Shown here: positions 58,318 through 64,000 of the stretch, piece after piece
Layout of the letters: each line of letters opens with the position of its first letter
Numbering within the stretch: the stretch's first letter is position 1
Origin: Talaromyces rugulosus
Taxonomy: Eukaryota > Ascomycota > Eurotiomycetes > Eurotiales > Trichocomaceae
Assembly (NCBI RefSeq): GCF_013368755.1
Contig: NC_049566.1
Location: forward strand, 2,356,001-2,420,000
Direction: 5' to 3'
Length of the DNA stretch: 64,000 nt
The notes under the pieces: model-generated
The model's database searches: none
What the model was told of the DNA's origin: nothing
The model's input: the letters and a program-made list of their open reading frames with translations, nothing else
Made by a program: the position numbers and the translations under genes

Positions 58318-59135
58318 AATCTATCAGATGTACTTTTGTATTTGATTGTTTGTTGAGAGAATGGAAAAGGTGGTGGTGGTGGTGGTGATAAGGTGAGGTT
58401 GAAATAATGTTGACGACCCCACAATTGATCTTCTTACTCATCCGCTATTCAGTACCACTACTATAGTACTACGCATCAAAATATAGAGTTAATTATACAT
58501 ATATAATATCGGGGGAGATAGAGGTTGCCTATCCCAATCTAGTTCATGCGGCTTGCCACCCTAAGGAGCAGTAGGGTACAGGCAGGAAAAGGCATCTTGC
58601 GTTCAGCTATCTGCATGGCTCGTCTTAACTAGATACTATAAAATCAGGGTTCAGTAAAACCTGCGTACAAGAATTATAAAGTTCTCTAATATTATACTGT
58701 TTAGCAAAAAGAATAATCTTACAATAGCTGGGTTTTAAAAGGAATTAATTTTTATACTCAATAAGATTTCTATTTTAAAAATAAGGCTATGTATATAAAT
58801 TTATAATATAAATACTATATTGAATTTTTTAATAAAGATTATCTTTTTAGTTAAATTTGGCTATTTGTATGGGATTACAACTGTTCCGGCACGCCTATGT
58901 GTCCTATAAAATCTGCCCAGGGTTTAGCGTCATTCCTGTAATACGATAACAGGACTGGTAATTTGTAGTTGGATGATCGACAGTTGCCAGCTGACATGCA
59001 GGACCCACTTCGGGTGTCTAGAAAGATGGTTTAGACCTAAAGTGAACTTGCTCAAGGCTATATATATACTAACTATGTATATAATGTCAACGGCAAAGGG
59101 TGGCAACAGAATAACAATCAAACACAACAGACAAC
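58318..59135. other. AT-rich spacer
   Basis: No gene. The part 58650-58880 is very AT-rich and may be old RIP-mutated DNA. A TATATATATACTAAC stretch at 59059-59073 lies about 70 bases before the next start and could act as TATA element. Confidence 0.55.
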
Positions 59136-62100
59136 ATGTCGGAGCCACTGCTAGTTCCCATCCAGCTAGACGCATTTGTCCTCAATCCCAAAGTCTGCGG
59201 GACACCAGACAAAGTCGAAAGTCGGATCTGCCCCATCACCCAACCCAACTACACCTTCCTCCGATATGAGGATTTCGTCGCTGAAAGTGACGTCCAACCA
59301 TACGCCGATCTCCACAATGCCGCCCCGGCCAGCCACAACTCCCGCACGACAGATCTAGGCACTGGCCACCATCGCCGCAATCGACATGGAGTCTACATCC
59401 ACTGGAGTCTCCCACGGGTGTATCGGGCAGGAGTTTCTCTGGCGGATTCGGTGGGCGATAAATCGCGCCGCGACCAGGAGCGCCAGCGTCGTGGTCTGGA
59501 AAAGGAAACGGATGATGCGAAGCCGTCTGCTGCACCGGAGTATATCGATCCCCCAACGAGGTGGTTGGTTGTTCGGAAGCTCGATCTGGATACGATTCAG
59601 CCGGTCGAAGCAAGGGCGAGTTTCGAGGAATTCACCGCGTGGGTGATCGAGGGGGATTATTTGTGGAAATTGGATGATATACCCCCGCACTATGATCTCC
59701 AGGTCGATGTGTCTCCTTTTCTGGCGGGAGACCCAGACAAGGACGTGGATGTTGGGGCTCAGGCTGAGGTATTTATCGGTCGCAAAACCCTGCTGAAGGA
59801 ATGGGTCGATGATACACCGAGAAATCCGCCTCGCATTCCAGTACTGGGTAGTGGGAACCAGCTCTTTGCTGACTTCCAACAGCACAATTCTAATGTTTTT
59901 AGTATGCTGGATAATTTTGCATATGGGGATCCAAAATCTCCAGAGTACCTGGATGTTGCCGAGGCCAGTTATTATGTTATTGGATGGCACTGGAAGGATG
60001 AAGCAGATCCGCTGTGGATGGATGATAATCGTCCTCGTAGTGAGAGACTTGATTCCCTTTTTATGTCACTGCAGGGGGGCGGAAATGCTTGGCTCGATGC
60101 GACTGGTCCAACTCGTTTACTGTGTCACGGCGCTATGTACAATGTTCAATGGGACTGGAACAAGAAGCCAGAGACCCCCGCTGATAAATTTGCTCGTCGT
60201 CTTCACGACCAGAGCAACCCGGCTGTATCGGTCGGAACAACGGCGTTGGATGCATTGATGACGTATTGTAAGGCAAGAAGAAGGGACACAGGTGATTCTG
60301 ATACAGCCACTGATCTGGAGAAAAAGATTCTTTCTCTTCAGGCTCTTCTCCATACCCATGATGATGGAGTCGAAGGCCAGCGTGAAGCGATAGATACCGT
60401 GTATAACTGGAACTTTACTCGTTCCCCTGGTGGCATTCGCTATTTCCTAGCCACAAGTGATGACCCACAAGCCAAACCGCTCCAGATAGACGACGAAAGT
60501 CAAAGGAATCTAAAGACTCTGAACCAACGCCAGATTCTGCAGGAATCTTGCCTTCGCGCGGTAGACCAGCTGCGGTGGGATCTTTTTGCATTGTGGTGGA
60601 AATATATCACAGACCCAGGCAATGCAGATGGCAGCAATAATCAACAATTTGAGAGCGATGTATTGGAGATCCGCGATCGAATCGTGAACCTTGGGGGGAA
60701 GATCAGATCTTTGGAGGGGGAAATTCAGGGGTTAAAGAGTATGGAAGCGATACGATCAGGCACTCATCAACCCTACTATCAGGCTCGCGATCCAACTCTT
60801 TTAGTTGGAGGCATTGACCAGGGATGGCCATCAGACTATTTGTCTCCACTGAGTGTTCGCCTCCAATCGCAGACCATCTCTTCGACAGAGGATGAACCGA
60901 TACCTGATGGACTTAAGACTGTCTATGAACAGATGAAAGAACGGCTTGCCTCGTCCATGTCACAGCACATGTTGGGAGCCGCGAGAAGACTATTTGGCGA
61001 GTTCCATTCCTTGATGTCGCAAAGCGGGCGACAGCCATCACTCGGACGATATTTTCCACAATTCCACGATAAACTGGATGGGTATGCGAGAGATGAATGG
61101 AACCAACGGCAGCCTTGGCGGCCCCTATACATGGAATGGGAAGCAGAGTACATTCACATCCCCTTCGAACATTGGTACTTGGGCGAACAGACCGCTCGGT
61201 TGTCAGAGAATAGTCAGGTTCGCTATGGAGTAAAGGTGCAAAGCGGCGCTCCGCTGTGGGAAGAACTTGCAAAGCCCTCAAACGACGGAAAGCATTCGAG
61301 TCTCGACAGGCGTTTGATCTCTGGCCGCGGACTGATTCTTCCTCAGCCAAGTTTCTCTCTTGATGCGCGGATCCGCCAGTTGTTCTCAAGCATGCCTGAA
61401 CAGGAACTTGAGAAACACATCACCAAGGAACATAGAAGAAACCTGCTTGATCAGATTCCTCGACTTCCATATCTTTCTGCACCACTCTCTGGGCTGACTG
61501 ATGGCTTGCTAACCCTGGCACACGGTACGCACATAAAGCCTCTAGCCAGAACAATCGGCCCCGCGGGTGAACGGATGACTGCAATCAAGTCGGCCTGCGT
61601 CCCCCAGGCCGGGTTCGATGATAAAGCGTTGGAAATGATCCAGGGGAATTCGGCCCTTACCCCGTTAGCTGCCACCGTAGCCTGGCCCGATCAGGCCCAT
61701 TGTCCGTTCAAGCCAGTAACGCATGGACAGGTGAGGTGAGTGCAAATGTCGTTTTCTAGGCTAATACGATTCATACTAACTGTACTAGATTTCGAAAACT
61801 CAATATTATCGACAAGTTTGGCCAGACCTTGGTGGCCATCGATCCAGAGCCACGGACTACCGTACCTCGACCTCTGTATCCGTGTATCAGTGACCTTTAC
61901 GAGCCCCAAAAGCTCAACCAACAAGACGCCAATACAGTTCTCCCAGGCCGTGACGGAAACTGCCAATTCTTTCAGATACCTCCGCAGATCGGCCAGAATT
62001 CGAGACTCAATGCGTGCTTCGTTACCCGCAGTGAACCGGGAACATCCTCAAGAAATGAAAAACAGGCTTATTGGCGGCCTACAACTGAATGGGAAAATCC

Positions 62101-63433
62101 AATTTGGGGTTGGGTTGTCACTAACTACGCTGATGAAGGCATCCAATTCTTTCTTCCGGATGGAACATTCTACTGTGAGGTGCGGGTAGGTGGACAGCTG
62201 GAGACGGTCAAGACACCGAAATGGATGCCGTTTAAGCCTGATGCCTCTACGGGAGCACAGGACGATCCCAATCGCAAACAGTTCGATGCGCTCATTGTAA
62301 AGCTCGGTGATGTTGACTATCTGAGGGCGTTTTGGTATATGGTTGTCAACGCACTAGAGAGCTTACCACCAACTCCGAACTCTTATGCGCAGTATCTGAC
62401 AGCGATTGTTGGAAAACCACTCGCGCTTGTCAATATGGGATGGTCTCTTGAACTAGACCGTCCTCCGCTGCAGAACCAAGCGACCAACACCATGGCCAAG
62501 GAACCGAGCCTGTCATTAACCATTCAACCTGGCAAGCCATCCTACGAGCTGAAAGTCAAACTGGGCGACAAGGAGCGCGAATACGATGGTATGGTGGGAT
62601 ATTTCAACATGACCGAGACAGAAGACCATGCTGAAGGTAATGAGCTCAGCCTGGATACCATCCAGACTTACTTTGCCACCGCCGATGATAAATTCCCGTC
62701 GTTGAAGGCTATCACGCCCGAAACTCACCCAAAGTTCCGTCCGTTCTGGGAATCTCCCTGGAGGAGTGACCCACCATCTGGCTCGGACTTCTGCAACCCA
62801 GCCGAGTATGATAACCGTCGAAACAAACACCTACAAGTATATGGTGCCATAGTGGACCCCTTCACGGCTATCCACGCGTATTCTTCCTTCTTGCCCGCAC
62901 AGTCCTTACAGCTGGCACCGTGGACGTGGCAGGATGCCATGAGCAAAGTAACAGCTTTTTTCCATGCGGGGCCTATCACACTAACCGCCGACGTAAAAGA
63001 GTATGATCCTGCCCGAGCCCTGACACAGGATAACATGAACGAGGACCCTCCGCATCAAGTGGGTCTCCCTGGATTAACAGGTGGAAAGTGGTCTTGGTTG
63101 CAGCCGTATGTCGATCCCAGCGATGAGCTATCTACGGAGGACGAAGGTACCGATTCTGGAGGCTCCGATGCAAGTTCCCCTGCGGATGCCGATTCGCAAC
63201 CACCGTCAGAATCGGCCGGATTGACGCCACCGATATTCAATTCCTATGAAATTGGGCAGACGGAGAAGCGTCTTGCAAAGCCGGGTTTTGAGAGTGGGCC
63301 ATACACGGCTATTGAGGGCTTTTTGCATCTGCGGAGGCCCATAATGATGGATCAACCGGAGCAGGAGGGAGATGAGGTGCAGTCACACGTGCAGGAGTTA
63401 GAGAATCAAGAGCCAAGAGAAGGTCATGACTGA
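59136..63433 (+). CDS. Large protein of unknown function (1414 residues)
   Basis: Two exons, 59136-61735 and 61789-63433, joined with agreeing phase (HGQV|RFRKLN). The N-terminus MSEPLLVPIQLDAFVLN has no signal peptide. Residues 85-95 read HGVYIHWSLPRVY, and RWLVVRKL and SYYVIGWHWKDE follow. I have a weak memory of similar 'GVxLHWALP' and 'RWLVVR' blocks in very large uncharacterised bacterial proteins, which would suggest an old transfer; this is not established. The centre has a coiled coil near residues 505-545 (DVLEIRDRIVNLGGKIRSLEGEI), and the end is acidic and Ser/Pro-rich. Only one intron in 4.3 kb is low for this window. It is convergent with the lectin-like gene, 109 bp from stop to stop. 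No function is proposed. Confidence 0.8.
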
Positions 63434-63542
63434 GGTACATGGATTGTTTAGATATAGATCACAAATCGACAATATTTGAATATAACTGAAACTATCTACT
63501 TAGTATCTGAGAAGGAAATAGCCAATGAATACCTTCATCTTT

Positions 63543-64000
63543 CTAACTGATAGGGTGTCTCCGATGGTCTACGTTAGATTCTGCCGTGACCCAGAAGATA
63601 TGGTTGACATCACCCGATCGAACGACAGTCAGCGAGTTACCTGTAGGGAGTCTCAAGCTATTGGGCAGTCTAGACGACTCTCCCCAGCTCCCTTGAGCCT
63701 TCACAGCGAAATTAACGTTATTTCCCGTATCGCAATAATACAAATAGGACTTGTTAAGCTCAGAGTCATGGGTCACCGCGAGCGAAGTCAACGCTAAACT
63801 GTTTTTCACTGGCTGTATAGAAGAATCTATTATTCTTCATCAGAACTGGGACTTGCGTCATAATCATAATGGGAAAGGAATTGAAAAGAACGTACTGTCT
63901 GTTGTCTTCGACGAGTATTCACGGATAACGCCTTTCTTATCCTGGTAAACCACCAGACGATCGTCTTTCGTGTAGTAGCTGGCTAGACCCGACCCCTTGC
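63543..64000 (-). CDS. Fungal fucose-specific-lectin-like protein (5' end beyond window)
   Basis: Read leftward from the right edge: KGSGLASYYTKDDRLVVYQ and DKKGVIREYSSKTTD, a short intron (about 63830-63880), then KNSLALTSLAVTHDSELNKSYLYYCD, AQGSWGESSRL and GDVNHIFWVTAESNV, ending at the TAG 63543-63545. The repeated pattern of a small-residue strand, Tyr/Val-Tyr strand and Trp-containing turn is that of beta-propeller blades in fungal fucose-binding lectins (Aleuria/Aspergillus type). The sugar-binding Arg/Glu/Trp set cannot be checked with only the last blades present. The 5' end, and any further blades or domains, lie outside the window. Confidence 0.55.

Overview
This is a filamentous ascomycete genome segment, most likely from the Eurotiales (Aspergillus/Penicillium/Talaromyces type). 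The signs are: short introns of about 45-70 nt with GT-AG borders in almost every gene, three Zn2Cys6 regulators, a Med12 of typical eurotialean size and N-terminus, expanded SRPK-like kinase, BTB and kinase-like families, and DNA transposon remains decayed by C-to-T/G-to-A change of the RIP kind. Coordinates and exon joins were worked out by hand from reading frames and splice signals. They reproduce in-frame proteins, but no transcript evidence was available.

Layout. 1-7.5 kb: a Leu3-like Zn2Cys6 regulator running off the left edge, a divergent F-BAR/RhoGAP protein and an MFS transporter. 7.8-12.5 kb: an RRM protein with a long low-complexity N-terminus, a 240-bp MITE-like inverted-repeat element and a second Zn2Cys6 regulator. 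12.5-14.4 kb: a Fot1/pogo-type transposon with perfect 54-bp inverted repeats and a RIP-ruined transposase. 14.8-26.1 kb: housekeeping genes, namely Mediator subunit Med12, a highly split Asterix (PAT complex) gene, translation initiation factor eIF1 and the ER protein Eos1. 26.9-31.8 kb: a kinase-like gene with two frame changes, a broken SRPK-like kinase and decayed DNA.

31.8-38 kb is the most system-like part. A Zn2Cys6 regulator and a ferroportin-family transporter are divergently transcribed, and a kelch propeller resembling plant nitrile-specifier proteins follows. An identical 19-bp direct-repeat motif containing CGG-N6-CGG lies about 270 bp upstream of both the transporter and the kelch gene, in the same orientation, and just upstream of the regulator. 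It looks like a small iron-linked, self-regulated cluster.

39-48 kb: a Cys-rich hypothetical protein, a small membrane protein whose introns resemble each other, an intact SRPK-like kinase, mitoribosomal/Mba1-like mL45, a crotonase and a BTB protein. 48-58.3 kb: a DUF4470/MYND protein, a cystathionine gamma-synthase-like protein that has lost the PLP lysine, the complex I assembly factor CIA30, an unknown protein and a PhyH-like dioxygenase. 58.3-64 kb: a 1414-residue protein of unknown function convergent with a fucose-lectin-like gene that leaves the window.
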